Position numbers and translations under genes: made by a program
Origin: Bolinopsis microptera
Lineage: Eukaryota; Ctenophora; Tentaculata; Lobata; Bolinopsidae
Assembly: GCF_026151205.1 (NCBI RefSeq)
Contig: NC_087081.1
Span: 4,769,246 to 4,833,245, forward strand
Length of the DNA: 64,000 nt
Direction of reading: 5' to 3'
The notes under the pieces: generated by a model
Told to the model about the DNA's origin: nothing
Database searches by the model: none
The model's input: the letters and a program-made list of their open reading frames with translations, nothing else
Shown here: one piece after another, positions 44,297 through 55,659 of the stretch
Layout: every line of letters starts with the position of its first letter
Numbering within the stretch: the stretch's first letter is position 1

Positions 44297-47003
44297 CTGG
44301 AACAGGAAATGCATTCCCCTCCACGCTGATACACTGACCAGTGTGCAGAGTGTACCCAACCACTACACTACTAAGTCCATCCCCCGTGATACCGTACTGT
44401 TCTAATGGGCTCGTTGTGGTGATGTCCAGTAAAGTGTTATCCTTCACCTGTTGTTATGATAATATAGTTGTTACTTGTAAATTTAAAACTACGCTTTGGA
44501 TGACTAGAAAATATTTGATGAGTAGAAGCTTATCAGTGCTGAACGGCTTAATTTCAGGTGTACCTAATTACTATCTTAACGAGTGATACTCGTATATTAT
44601 TTGTTCCAAGACCGTCGACGAGTCCAACTCGTCGCGCGTCTTGGTAAACCTACTATTGGACGATGCAAATAACCTATACAGCATTATAATAGCCGCGAGA
44701 TAGTATCAGATATTGCTTAAAGCTTTGTAGGGTACCTGACTGTTTGCAAGGATTTGAACCTTGAACTCGTCTCGTCTAATTGGACGATTACCTCTGCCTG
44801 TCCAGTTGAGGGTGAAACTTCAAAATCAGCAACAAGGTCACCAACACTTGCCGCTGTGGGAGAAATTTATTAGGAAAATCACGCAAAACAGTTAAATTAG
44901 ATACTTGGCTAACATTAATGAAATTAATTCACTTGTTCATAACTTTTCCTACAATATGGAAACTAAATACTACAATGCTTCGAATAAATCTGTCTCTTTC
45001 AAATTTCACAACCTTGGTAGAGAGTGTTTGAAGAATGTCCTAAGTTTTCTGTGATAGAAAGGTCAGCGATAACGGGGAGCTGAAAACGAAAACCTCCACC
45101 TCCAACATTTGGGTAGATTAATGGTGGTTGCTCCATCACCTGAAGGGGAAACGATTTTGAGAAGTGAGTTTAATTTGAGGAGGAAGTGTCTCTTATTAAT
45201 GGATAATACTGGAACTTAAGTTTGTTAAGTTAGAACTTACTTGTTTTCCTTAGGATTTATAAATACAATCTTTATGTTTTAAATTGAGCAGGACACAGTA
45301 TTACAAACTTACCTTGTAACTTAGTAGGAGTGTCTGACTAGAGAAGTCAACACGAAGTATGTCAGAGCAGGACACAGTATTACTAACTTACCTTGTAACT
45401 TAGTAGGAGTGTCTGACTAGAGAAGTCAACACGAAGTAAGTCAGAGCAGGACACAGTATTACAAACTTACCTTGTAACTTAGTAGGAGTGTCTGACTAGA
45501 GAAGTCAACACGAAGTATGTCAGAGCAGGACACAGTATTACTAACTTACCTTGTAACTTAGTAGGAGTGTCTGACTAGAGAAGTCAACACGAAGTAAGTC
45601 AGAGCAGGACACAGTATTACTAACTTACCTTGTAACTTAGTAGGAGTGTCTGACTAGAGAAGTCAACACGAAGTAAGTCAGAGCAGGACACAGTATTACT
45701 AACTTACCTTGTAACTTAGTAGGAGTGTCTGACTAGAGAAGTCAACACGAAGTAAGTCAGAGCAGGACACAGTATTACAAACTTACCTTGTAACTTAGTA
45801 GGAGTGTCTGACTAGAGAAGTCAACACGAAGTAAGTCAGAGCAGGACACAGTATTACTAACTTACCTTGTAACTTAGTAGGAGTGTCTGACTAGAGAAGT
45901 CAACACGAAGTAAGTCAGAGCAGGACACAGTATTACAAACTTACCTTGTAACTTAGTAGGAGTGTCTGACTAGAGAAGTCAACACGAAGTAAGTCAGAGC
46001 AGGACACAGTATTACTTACCTTGTAACTTAATAGGAGTGTCTGACTAGAGAAGTCAACATGAAGTAAGTCAGAGCAGGACACAGTATTACTTACCTTGTA
46101 ACTTAGTAGGAGTGTCTGACTAGAGAAGTCAACACGAAGTAAGTCAGAGCAGGACACAGTATTACTAACTTACCTTGTAACTTAGTAGGAGTGTCTGACT
46201 AGAGAAGTCAACACGAAGTAAGTCAGAGCAGGACACAGTATTACTAACTTACCTTGTAACTTAGTAAGAGTGTCTGAATAGAGAAGTCAACACGAAGTAA
46301 GTCAGAGCAAGACACAGTATTACTAACTTACCTTGTAACTTAGTAAGAGTGTCTGAATAGAGAAGTCAACACGAAGTAAGTCAGAGCAGGACACAGTATT
46401 ACTAACTTACCTTGTAACTTAGTAGGAGTGTCTGACTAGAGAAGTCAACACGAAGTAAGTCAGAGCAGGACACAGTATTACTAACTTACCTTGTAACTTA
46501 GTAGGAGTGTCTGACTAGAGAAGTCAACACGAAGTAAGTCAGAGCAGGACACAGTATTACTAACTTACCTTGTAACTTAGTAGGAGTGTCTGACTAGAGA
46601 AGTCAACACGAAGTAAGTCAGAGCAGGACACAGTATTACAAACTTTCGGACCAGACACAGTGCATCCTGCGGATATTATTACGTCCATGTTGGGCCAGCG
46701 CCCGGTATGTGATTGGTGCACATACTTGTACGCTTATTCGATAAGAAGAGTCAACTAATTATTCTCCGCCGGTGCTGTCAGCCATGACAGCCGCCTAAAA
46801 TGTAGTCACTCTTAAGTCATAACTACTGCTTCATGAGATTGAGCCTAATGGCTTGTCTCATGGCCAACTATCGTTATTAAAAAAATTTAACTTAGGATAG
46901 GATTTTATGTTTAAATTATTGTGATTTTACCTTGACCAATGATAAGTCCAAACCATGATGTTAATAAGACGAACAAAGGTGTCGTCTTTATATTCAGAAT
47001 CAT
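44297..47003 (-). CDS. Orphan secreted protein with amplified exon-2 boundary
   Basis: Minus-strand exons: 46931-47003 (signal peptide MILNIKTTPLFVLLTSWFGL), 46569-46666 (GCTVSGPKVCNTVSCSDLL then RVDFSSQTLLLSYK), 45013-45139 (VMEQPPLIYPNVGGGGFRF), 44792-44853 (AASVGDLVADFEVSPSTGQAE) and 44297-44447 (VKDNTLLDITTTSPLEQYG, ending near CISVEGNAFPVP). Phases 1,0,1,0 match throughout, and all sites are GT..AG. The gene probably continues to lower coordinates; a Cys-containing open stretch near 43.83-44.10 kb may hold the end, but I could not join it in phase. An extracellular role is inferred from the signal peptide and Cys content; the family is not recognised. The donor of exon 2 lies inside the 79-bp tandem array, so many alternative donors exist. 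A tRNA-like remnant sits at the start of the intron after 44792. Confidence 0.68.
44577..44650. repeat. Dispersed repeat with GC palindrome
   Basis: Reads GAGTGATACTCGTATATTAT, then TTGTTCCAAGACCGTCGACGAG, then TCCAACTCGTCGCGCGTCTTGG. CCAAGAC pairs with GTCTTGG, and inside it CGACGAG pairs with CTCGTCG around the loop TCCAA. This is the most symmetrical copy of the family also seen at 1735, 54268 and 55490. It lies in an intron of the minus-strand secreted protein. Confidence 0.7.
45289..46650. repeat. About 17 x 79-bp minisatellite duplicating a splice donor
   Basis: The unit starts CAGGACACAGTATTACTAAC, then TTACCTTGTAACTTAGTAGG, and ends AAGTCAGAG. The period is 79 bp (starts 45289, 45368, 45447 and on); a few units lack TAAC (75 bp), and point variants occur. 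On the minus strand each unit contains the 3' part of exon 2 (coding SDLLRVDFSSQTLLLSYK), its donor ACAAG|GTAAGT and the first bases of the intron. The exon's unique 5' part lies only beyond the high-coordinate end, so the array grew by tandem duplication of the exon/intron boundary. Confidence 0.93.
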
Positions 47004-47711
47004 TTGATTCTTGAGTTAATCATAACTAAAATTATTTAACATGAATTGTAAATATTGAGTCATCATATTTGAATCCTTAATTGCTAGGCCAAAAAAAACA
47101 ACATACATCGGGAGTCTAACTTTTTAAATAGTTGAACTGAAAGTTTAGTTGAACAACAAGAATTGCAAACGTTTTTAATAGCCCAGCGACAAACAGTAAA
47201 AGTTAAAACCGCACTAATAATAAAGTTATACAATTAGTAAACAATAGCAGTCAGAGACTATCCTGTGGTCGGCTAACACAATAAACAAAGGATCGCGGTA
47301 TTTACTAAATATTTACTATTTACTGACACGCCTTCAGCCCTTGCCTTCTGCAGATGAGTCGTTCCGATATCTTCTGCTGATCACGATTATTGTAAAGACA
47401 CTAAGATAATTATGCTATCTTTATTATCGAAGAAAATACTATCATAGTATGTGAACATAGTCTACCTTATCTAAAGAGGACGTATCCTGGCAAGCGAGGT
47501 CCTTAACAGCAATTTCTCGTTACATTAAACTAGTTTTAGGTAGGTACGTGTCTCTCTCCTCCCTCGCACCTCTGTACACTATGTGATACAAACAGACACC
47601 ATATTAATATTATTAATAATAAAAGCAGGAATAACATAAATGCATAAAGAAGACAAATCTAACCTAGTATACGTTTGAAAGGTTTTCTTCACAATTTCCA
47701 AAAACAAAAAT

Positions 47712-48656
47712 TTAATATTTTGTCCCCGACCAAAGGAATCTTCTAAAACTTAAAACAGTCAGACTGTGAATGAAAAAGTTGGCCAAAATATTCAGCAAGA
47801 TAATTGCTGTTGCGAATCTGTAAAAGTGATAATGAAAGAAGCTTATTCGATTGAGACCTGGTTTACTTGTTGCTGCAAAAGACATTGCGAAGCAGTAAAT
47901 TGTTAACGGTACAACGGAAACTGTGTACAACACAGCTGTACCAATGGTAGTGACGAGTCCTTGCCACCTTTCTTTACCATTACTTCGTCTAGCAGCTCTT
48001 CTAGCTTTGAGTAGATGCATCACAATCAGGCTTGTTGATGTTACAACCAGAACATTAGGTATGACCAGGTTCAGTACGGTTGATATGAGAAGAGAGGATG
48101 TGGTGGTTGGTGTGGTGAAATCACAGGAGTAGGTCCTCAGGTCGAAGCAAACGTCCACACCATCTAGGAATGTGATGGGGACATTCCAAGATACCGCCCA
48201 GACCACCGCGCATACTTGGTGGGACTTCTCTGGTGTGAGGTATCTGGACCTTTTCGGGAACTTTAGGATACTCAGCTTGCTAACTGCCATGGCACATGTC
48301 AGGAGCAGGCAAGCTGTTCCAAAGTAATACATCATGTAAGGCTGAATCTGACAGAACTGTTCCCCCAGAACCCATTGATCAGCTATCAGTGAAATAAGTC
48401 TGGGGAACACCCAAAAGGTGCACACAGCCATGTCACATACCGCAATGTGCTGCATCACGGCAATGATAAAGTTGTGTAGTCTGAATGCTTTGTACTTTAT
48501 GGAGGCAATCAAGATGGTCATGTCTCCGCTGAAGGAGAAGAATGTTACGAGGAGATAGTAGAGGATCCAGGTGTGCCTGATGACGTCACTGTGCCTGATG
48601 ACGTCACTCTTCATACCGAATATGGACCTGTTCCCATGTGTGCAGTTGATCAACAT
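47712..48656 (-). CDS. Divergent class A-like GPCR, single exon, 314 aa
   Basis: ATG at 48656, uninterrupted to the stop at 47712. Seven hydrophobic spans are visible: YYLLVTFFSFSGDMTILIAS, HNFIIAVMQHIAVCDMAVC, MMYYFGTACLLLTCAMAVSK, VCAVVWAVSWNVPITFL, LLISTVLNLVIPNVLVV, GTAVLYTVSVVPLTIYCF and AIILLNILANFFIHSLTVL. An extracellular N-terminus has sequons (NCT, NRS). WVLGEQFC supplies the conserved extracellular Trp and the Cys at the top of TM3, and VDVCFD/YSC offers a partner Cys in loop 2. The TM1 Asn is replaced (SGDM), DRY is absent (VSKL) and NPxxY is NFFIH. A basic third intracellular loop (KARRAARRSNGKERW) is present. Fits an invertebrate orphan receptor family; the ligand is unknown. 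An 18-bp tandem duplication encodes SDVIRH twice near the N-terminus. Confidence 0.85.
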   Translation of the reverse strand: MLINCTHGNRSIFGMKSDVIRHSDVIRHTWILYYLLVTFFSFSGDMTILIASIKYKAFRLHNFIIAVMQHIAVCDMAVCTFWVFPRLISLIADQWVLGEQFCQIQPYMMYYFGTACLLLTCAMAVSKLSILKFPKRSRYLTPEKSHQVCAVVWAVSWNVPITFLDGVDVCFDLRTYSCDFTTPTTTSSLLISTVLNLVIPNVLVVTSTSLIVMHLLKARRAARRSNGKERWQGLVTTIGTAVLYTVSVVPLTIYCFAMSFAATSKPGLNRISFFHYHFYRFATAIILLNILANFFIHSLTVLSFRRFLWSGTKY

Positions 48657-49962
48657 TTTCTGAGAAGTTTAAATAGAGTTAGATTAGTCAAGTGATGTTA
48701 TAGTCAGTCGAAAGGTCGAATAATCAACATTTACAGATTCAGATAATATAGATGTGGTATGTTAAACATAGAGACTAGAGAGATCCAAAAAAATGTAATC
48801 TAGAAATTTACGATCTGGTATTCAGTTTCGCATCTGCTTTGGTTAACAGTGAACCAAGACCCGTGGAGTTCAGATTAATGTAGAGGAGAATGTATTGCAA
48901 TCGATAGTGTGAAAATGGATAATCTAATCTCTAATTCACTTTTACTTTAAGTAGGTTCGAATTAATTAGTTTGAAACTGCACTACCACTACCGCCTTATC
49001 TTACGCCAAACTAAACTTATCTAAAACTACCGCTTACAATAACCGATACGCTGAAACCCTTGTTTCACTTTTAGGACCATTTCCCCGCATATGGAAGAAG
49101 TATTTGGAAAGTTTTGATAAAAATATATTTATATAATATGTATGTTTAAACATATTTAACACTACAAATCCATTACATTAATGAAGACGTGACAGAAGGA
49201 ATTGATTCAATGTAGTCCTATAAGTATAACTCTCTTCGCGTCCTAAGATAGCGTTTCTCCGGTCGTAATTAGGAGCAATAACTACAATTATAATTGTATT
49301 TATTGCTATTTAATATTATTATTATTATAGAGATGTTATGATCAGAGGACCCCGGCAAATTATTCTTGGTCGTAATTCGGAGTTTTCTGTACAATGTATA
49401 CTAATATATTATTTGAATAATACAAAATCATCAGTGAGGATGATTACAAACAGGGCTCCTGCATAAATTACTTTACATCATATTATGTTCCAGCCATGAT
49501 GGCTTTCGTTAATAATGATATCCAGTTTAAAGGTCGGTCGAAAGTTCAGCTGAAATTAAAATTCAACAATACCTTGTAGTTGCATAATGACACGTTTGGG
49601 ATCGGTCTACCACGATTATGATAACTGACAACTGCGATAATCATAAACGGTTAAGAAAATCAGTATTGCATCATAGTCGATTCAAATTTGAATCGATTAC
49701 ATTTCACTTAAGCGATTATTATTTAATAATGTTTAAGTATTGATATGTTTGAGGATCGTGATGGATCGATCAATACAATCAATATCAATACTCCACAAAA
49801 CCAAAAGAGATATACACTGGCTCTTAAATAATCAGTGATGATCATCGGTTAATGAACATGACCATCGATATCAACAGTATAAATCCTGTTGAGCTATACA
49901 ATATTCTTTGTCATAGCATTCATTCGTCAAACTGAATTACATAGTAATATACTTGTTTACTA

Positions 49963-50550
49963 TACCTTACAAGACTTTTTCATAACGTACGAAATGCGAC
50001 GGTTTTCCCGAAATTTCGCCATATTTTCGGACCGCCAAAATTTCGGTCGTCGTAATAGAATCCGTCGCATTATTTTTAGCTTATTCCAATAATTGTGGCT
50101 ACATCGATTCATTTTGTTCTTGAAAAGTTAGTGATTATATGATGGTGGGACAAATAAACACAATATTCCATGATGAATTTAATGTCAAGTAATACGTTTT
50201 AAATTTACAATAAATTACATTTATGTGCTAACATAAACGTCTTATAAGAGACTAAGTCAAGATAAACAATTTAATACCAAACTCAATAAGTGAAACTGAA
50301 AGAGTCGAGCCGGACCCCTTAGAGGAAGATGAAGAAATCGATTTATAAGTTTCATTTTGTTTCAACATGATTTTACCGATTTTTAGAAAATTTTGAATTT
50401 CCTTTGTGTCGAAAACAAAATGATGAAAAATACCCTTATTTTCTGTGACGTCCGAAATGTGACGGTTTTTGTTCAATTTCGCCACATTTTCGGACCGCCA
50501 AAATTTCGGTCGTCGCAAATTGGTCCGCCACAAAAATGTCTTGTAAGGTA
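49963..50550. mobile_element. TIR element of the TACCTTACAAGAC family, 588 bp
   Basis: The left end TACCTTACAAGAC followed by TTTTT and the right end AAAAATGTCTTGTAAGGTA are inverted, with TA as the outer dinucleotide. The interior has two copies of a CGAAATG(C/T)GACGGTTTT..TTCGGACCGCCAAAATTTCGG block about 460 bp apart (49988 and 50447). The same arrangement, end sequence and block spacing occur in the element at 27971-29130, so both belong to one non-autonomous family. Confidence 0.78.
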
Positions 50551-52067
50551 GTTGATTTTGATAATTCTATGACTTTACTGTATTTGTCTGCAACTGTTTT
50601 CACGGAGCGAATAAATCAACTAATGTTTAATCACAATGCTGGCAAGCATAACCGTTGCCCTTATATTCACAACACTATGTACCCCCTATACTATTATATC
50701 CCCTTTATTGTTTTCCAGGCATTAAGACTCATCGAAAGTAGTTCAGCAGGTATATTTAAGTTCAAAACATTCTAATTCAATGTTAAAGATGACAGGAATA
50801 AGAAATATAGTTATGTGGAGGTTTTTAAGAAATTTGCGCAAAATACGCGCCAGCATGTTATACGAAATTAGGTAAAAAACCCAAAATCGCCATATTCAGG
50901 TGCCTTAAAAACCATGTTAAAATTGAGTTAGAGATCTGAAACTTTGCAGAGCGTCTAGACCTTGTCCAAATCGACTGTGAAAAAAATTTCATGTTGCAGG
51001 AGTATCGGGAAGTGGGTTTTCTGGAACCCCTGTTTTACAACAGATTGTCGTGAAGCTATATATATATGTATAGACGCTTTTGCAGTAAATTGTAGCCTAC
51101 ATTTAAGTGTCCGTAGATTCAAAAGTATAAAAGATACAGTCATTTCGAACCACAAGTTTTAAAGATAATTGTTTATACTTTAGTTTACATTATATCGAAA
51201 AATAATTTATCGTCATCATCATCACTTGATGACGTCATCAATTTAAGTGTTTTTAAAACTTGATTTTTGACAAAATAACAACTTTTCAAATCGATTTTAA
51301 AGCATTAAGGAGTAATTTTATTCAAAATCTGAGGACATTTTCATCTTAGATAATTGTTCAAGCATTCTGAAAATTTACCGGAAAGTTTTCCTACCTTGCT
51401 CCTTCATAAAGATATTCGCTATTGAAGTTTGTGCTTTTTTGAAGAATAATTTTATAAAAACACAAAAGTTGTGAATTAGTATTCTCTGGTGTTGGGCCAT
51501 CCCTTGGGTTGTGGAGCTCAATTTTGCTTCCTAAAGGTCTAAATTGTGTTATAGGCTAGTTTTAAAGTTGAAAATCGAAAAGTTGCACACGTGGGGACAC
51601 GCCCAAATTCATTTAAAATAGCTAAAATCACTAAAAATTGTTATTTTCACGATTTTTACCAACTTTGGAGTCCCGTTGTGATCCAAGTTCTTTTTGAAAT
51701 CTTCTGAAACTTTTCATGCTTATCAAACTATATATTAAATAACACTATGCAAAAATTTATGGTGATTCAATATTTTATGCGCAAGCAACGTCCGCTCAAA
51801 GTTTGCACGTGCGAAAGGTGAGAATTTTGCTCATTCGTGATTTCGAATATATTCTGCTTTCCCACGATATTAAAATGGCATTATATATGAATTTAATGCC
51901 AACTTGAATGAGTAAAAAGTGCTATATTCAGTCTGTTATTGACAGATATGCCTACCTAAACACAAGGAAACGTTTTCAAAGGTAACATTTCGAAATCGTT
52001 GAAATTACCTCCTTATTAAGTTTCGACTGTGTAAATTATCCTGACATTATAATCAAAAAGAGATGAT

Positions 52068-52396
52068 ATTTGACCAAAACCCATAATCATGGGTAGAGTG
52101 AACCGCTGCCAGTGTCTCTCTTTTCCAAACAAAAGAAAATGATATTAATTTGAGGAACCGTCCGCAAATGCAAATTGATACCGAGAATGAAATCGGTCGC
52201 TCGCTTTTCCCATTCATTCACGGCTTACGTATTGTAATAAAGCTTATTGAATGGGAAAAGCGAGCGACCGATTTCATTCTCGGTATCAATTTGCATTTGC
52301 GGACGGTTCCTCAAATTAATATCATTTTCTTTTGTTTGGAAAAGAGAGACACTGGCAGCGGTTCACTCTACCCATGATTATGGGTTTTGGTCAAAT
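52068..52396. repeat. Perfect inverted repeat, 149-bp arms and 31-bp loop
   Basis: The left arm 52068-52216 (starting ATTTGACCAAAACCCATAAT, ending GCTTTTCCCATTCA) is, by my base-by-base comparison, exactly complementary to the right arm 52248-52396. The loop 52217-52247 is TTCACGGCTTACGTATTGTA plus AATAAAGCTTA. There is no clear terminal duplication and no transposon end sequence. It lies about 190 bp beyond the 3' end of the SRCR gene. It could be a recent foldback/MITE, a hairpin RNA source, or an inverted-read assembly artefact. Confidence 0.93.
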
Positions 52397-52584
52397 TTCC
52401 TACTTATTAATTAAGTTTAATACTACTGCTTCTATAACCAGTTACCTATCCCAATTGGAGAGAAACAAAATTCAAACACAGAAATTGTGAAATTTTTAAT
52501 GCTGTCTATTATACTACAATTGTGAATGATAAATTTTTCAAAAATATGTCTTCTACCCGACGTTTTCTTGTTACCATCGTCTCC

Positions 52585-53892
52585 TTAGAAGTTCCATTTT
52601 GTGTGGATCTTGTTTAGGTTCAAATTGAGTTTAGCTCCTCCGAACTCCAACTCCAGTCCTTGTTCTTCCGTTCCCTCTTCTTCCGTCCCCTCTTCTTCCT
52701 CGTCCTCACTGCATTTCAACCAGAGATTCTCCGATCTGCTGCAGTCATGGTTTATAAAGCGGGCCTCACATTCCATAATGCTAGTTGTCCACTCATCACA
52801 CTGCACATCGTCTACCAGTATGGGAGGGTCCTTCAAAAATTCATAAATGTGTTCTGGAATGTAGTTGTCGTTCTGTGGTGCACTTCCCCATGCCACAGCG
52901 TATTTGTATCCCAGATACTGGCAGGACAGATTAGCAGCGTGGTCGTTAAATGAGTCATCACAAACAGTGCCAGTTTGCGAAACTGCCGGGTCGTTTCTGT
53001 CTCGGAGAGTTACAAGGAGGAGTCCCTCAAATCCGTAAGAGAGTGCATCGTCTTGGTACTTCATCAGGTAGGCTTGTTCGAACCTCCATTCTGGTTCTGA
53101 GCTGTTGCCAGCACACTTCAACCACAAGTTCTCGAAAATGTTACAGTCGTGTCCTTCCAATACGTCAGCTTCACACTCCGTTATGTTGGTTTTGCTTTCA
53201 TCACAATATACGTCATCCACCAATATATCTATGTTGTACTCCACCAGGATACTAGCAGGGATAAATTGTCTGCCGTTGCCCCACTTGCTGTCCTTCTCGC
53301 TGCCCCACTCCTCAGCGGATTCGTATCCAAGGTACTGGCAAGATAGATCTGCTGCGTGGTCATTAAATTTGTCATCACAGACAGTACCAGATAGCCATCC
53401 GTCAGTCTCATGATCACTAAAGTGGACAACCAGCAGACCTTCTCTCCCCTTCTCTATCTCCTCTGTTCTATTATTCAGGAAGTAAAGACCGGCTCCAATC
53501 CACTCCAACTCCGGGTCTGTGCTGTTGTCATCACTTTCCAAACATTTGTAGGCCCAGACAGAACCAGCTCAACGTTCGCCGCCACATTGATTGACCAGGT
53601 AACGTTCATCTAGATGATTGATGCAGGGGAACTCATGCACCTTTTCATCTGGGAATATTTCATTAGCAGGTACAGCACTGTATTCTGTAGAGTTACACAT
53701 ATCCTGGATGACGCTATAACCACCATTATATCGGTATAAGGTGAACATCTCGTCTCCTACTTCTGCAAGAAGTAGACTATACCCGCTACCTCCTTGATCC
53801 TCCAACGAGTGCCACCTGCTTGGCACCACAGTTTCGTCTTCAGCGTGAACAAAGGTTAACACAACCAATACTAACGCAAGTATCTGTCGCAT
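52585..53892 (-). CDS. Secreted two-SRCR-domain protein with in-frame TGA
   Basis: One continuous frame from ATG 53892 to the stop at 52585, interrupted only by TGA at 53569-53571. The signal peptide MRQILALVLVVLTFVHA is followed by an N-terminal module of about 95 residues with several Cys (CNSTEYSAVPANE; QCGGER-TGA-AGSVWAYKC). Then come two scavenger receptor cysteine-rich domains (GTVCDDKFNDHAADLSCQYLGY and GTVCDDSFNDHAANLSCQYLGY, each with a C-terminal ENLWLKC and a VDDV.CDE motif), and an acidic EEEGTEEEGTEEQG tail. SRCR domains bind proteins or polyanions extracellularly, often in innate immunity. The TGA sits where Trp would fit (ER-W-AGSVW). Because the frame continues open on both sides for over 100 codons, this is a point nonsense change, a sequencing error, or readthrough/recoding. 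Confidence 0.85.
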
Positions 53893-54267
53893 TGCTACCT
53901 ATAATTTTTTATGATAAAGTAATAAATAATTTTGTATCATTTTGATATTAAATCCGGCTATTTTTGGCAAACAATAAGTTATCCAGATCAAAGCGTATGA
54001 ATATTTAAATAATGTGTACAAACATCAGAACTGCCCTGACACTCATCAAAAAGTGGATTTTAAGTTATTTTATGCTCTGTCATGCCGGGCTGAAAGTCCT
54101 GCCATATCCACAGAATAGATTTTCCAGTGTGCTTTATTCACTCTTTCACTATACACTCTAATGTCGGCAGTTGAAATCAGAAAATAAAGTATGTCAAATT
54201 GTTCGTTAATTTATAAAGAGTTTTGGTAAATGCTTTGACTAAAGATTGGAATTGTGTTAAAGTTTAA

Positions 54268-54333
54268 CGGGTGATACTCGTAAAATATTTGGTCCAACTC
54301 GGCGCGCGTCCTGGTAGGTTATAAACTAACAAG
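54268..54333. repeat. Dispersed repeat copy (GC palindrome family)
   Basis: GGGTGATACTCGTAAAATAT is followed by TTGGTCCAACTCGGCGCGCG and TCCTGGTAGGTTATAAACT. It is a shortened copy lacking the GACCGTCGACGAG half of the palindrome. Confidence 0.7.
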
Positions 54334-55489
54334 TTAAAGTTAGGGTTCATCAAAAGTTAGGGTTCATGAAAAGATTTTACTCTTCTCAGCGGGGAGTTAA
54401 TCTAAAATAGATAATCGACGTTAAAAATTCAAACCTTACGTCGGATACTGACGTTAAATAAATTATTGTAAAGATCCAGTTTTGATCAGATAGAGCAGAA
54501 CTGAATAATGGAAATGTCGTGGTTCTTCCCTCATGAATGTCAACCTTTTATAAGTAAGCTATCTTGAGCAAGGGCTAGTGCACGTGCAAACAATGCATGG
54601 GAGGGCGTTGCACGTGCAAACAATGAGTAGGGCGCTGCACCTGTGTTTTATAGAACCTCCAGCTGACTACTCACTCCACGTGACACGAGGAGTGAGAAGA
54701 CAATATGGCACGTTTTTATTCTTTTTATTCTTTTTTCAACGAGCAGCTTAATTTTTAATTCAGAAACTTCCACGCTCTGCGATCCTTCAATATTCTAAAT
54801 AAAATTTATTTCAGTTGCTCCGAGTCCTTGGAGTTGGGGACCATTGTAAACTCCACAGTTCACGTGCTTTTTTATTTTAAGTCGGGTTAGAATCTGTATG
54901 ACTTTTCCAATTCGCTCTGATCCTTCAATATTCTTAAAAAAATTGAGTCCAGTTTCTCCGGGTCCTTGGGGAGCATTGTGAACACTGAACTTTACGTGCT
55001 TCCTCATTTTAAGTAGGATTAGAATTTGTCTGGCGCTAAAATTACTAGTAAGTAGTAAGGGTTTTAAAACTAATATGATCACGTGAAAAGTGGTAGTCTT
55101 ATTTACATATATACTTTAATCTGTTATGTGACAGGTTGACAACGTGGTGTAGTGTCAAAAGGTCGCCTGCAACTCACTTCAACTAACAGGCGGCTCTGAC
55201 ATTGAACTGGAGAAGCCCTAAAATACGTTTTTAAAGGGAGAATATGTGGAAGCCGGGAAATAATTTTGTGAGCAGACGCACAATTGCTCTGCCCAGAAGG
55301 TGCTGGACGCTGTACACGGCTTTGTGTTCGCACTTTGCTTCGCTCATTAACAATTAACAGCTCTGACATTGAACTGGATAATATACCGGTCAAGTATCTG
55401 GAACCAGGACACATCTTTATGAGTGCTGACTCATCCCACCATTATAAAGTGGAGTTGTCCATCAATAAACAGTCGGAACAGCTGCACGG

Positions 55490-55570
55490 CTGTAAAATAT
55501 CTGTTCCATATATTGGACCGTCGACGAGTCCAACTCGGCGCGCGTCCTGGTAGGTTGTAAACCTACAAGT
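55490..55570. repeat. Dispersed repeat copy with full palindrome
   Basis: GTAAAATATCTGTTCCATAT, then TGGACCGTCGACGAG, then TCCAACTCGGCGCGCGTCC and TGGTAGGTTGTAAACCTACA. It ends with the extra short palindrome GTAGGTTGTAAACCTAC. Same family as 1735, 44577 and 54268. Confidence 0.7.
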
Positions 55571-55659
55571 GCAGTTCAATATGAATAGGTGGGTACTCCT
55601 AGTCCTATTGTTGCGGCATGTTCCAATTCGATTCTTGCCCTCGGTTACTGGTTACTGGG

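Larger units (their letters stand above)
48657..52584. other. Intergenic with TIR element and palindrome
   Basis: No exon is supported. It contains the TIR element at 49963-50550 and the perfect palindrome at 52068-52396. The 50.8-52.0 kb segment is AT-rich with no recognisable feature. Confidence 0.5.

Noticed and set aside
44736-44791. Longer version of the secreted protein's fourth exon (donor at 44735)
   Set aside because: It would join the next exon in phase 2 and hit TGA at once; the donor at 44791 keeps the frame, and the extra sequence carries a tRNA-like B box.
45289-46650. CRISPR-like or satellite array
   Set aside because: Units are contiguous with no spacers and the genome is eukaryotic; the array is explained by exon/intron boundary duplication.
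53569-53571. Selenocysteine as the first explanation of the TGA
   Set aside because: SRCR proteins are not known selenoproteins, and I saw no SECIS; a Trp codon change or error is simpler.
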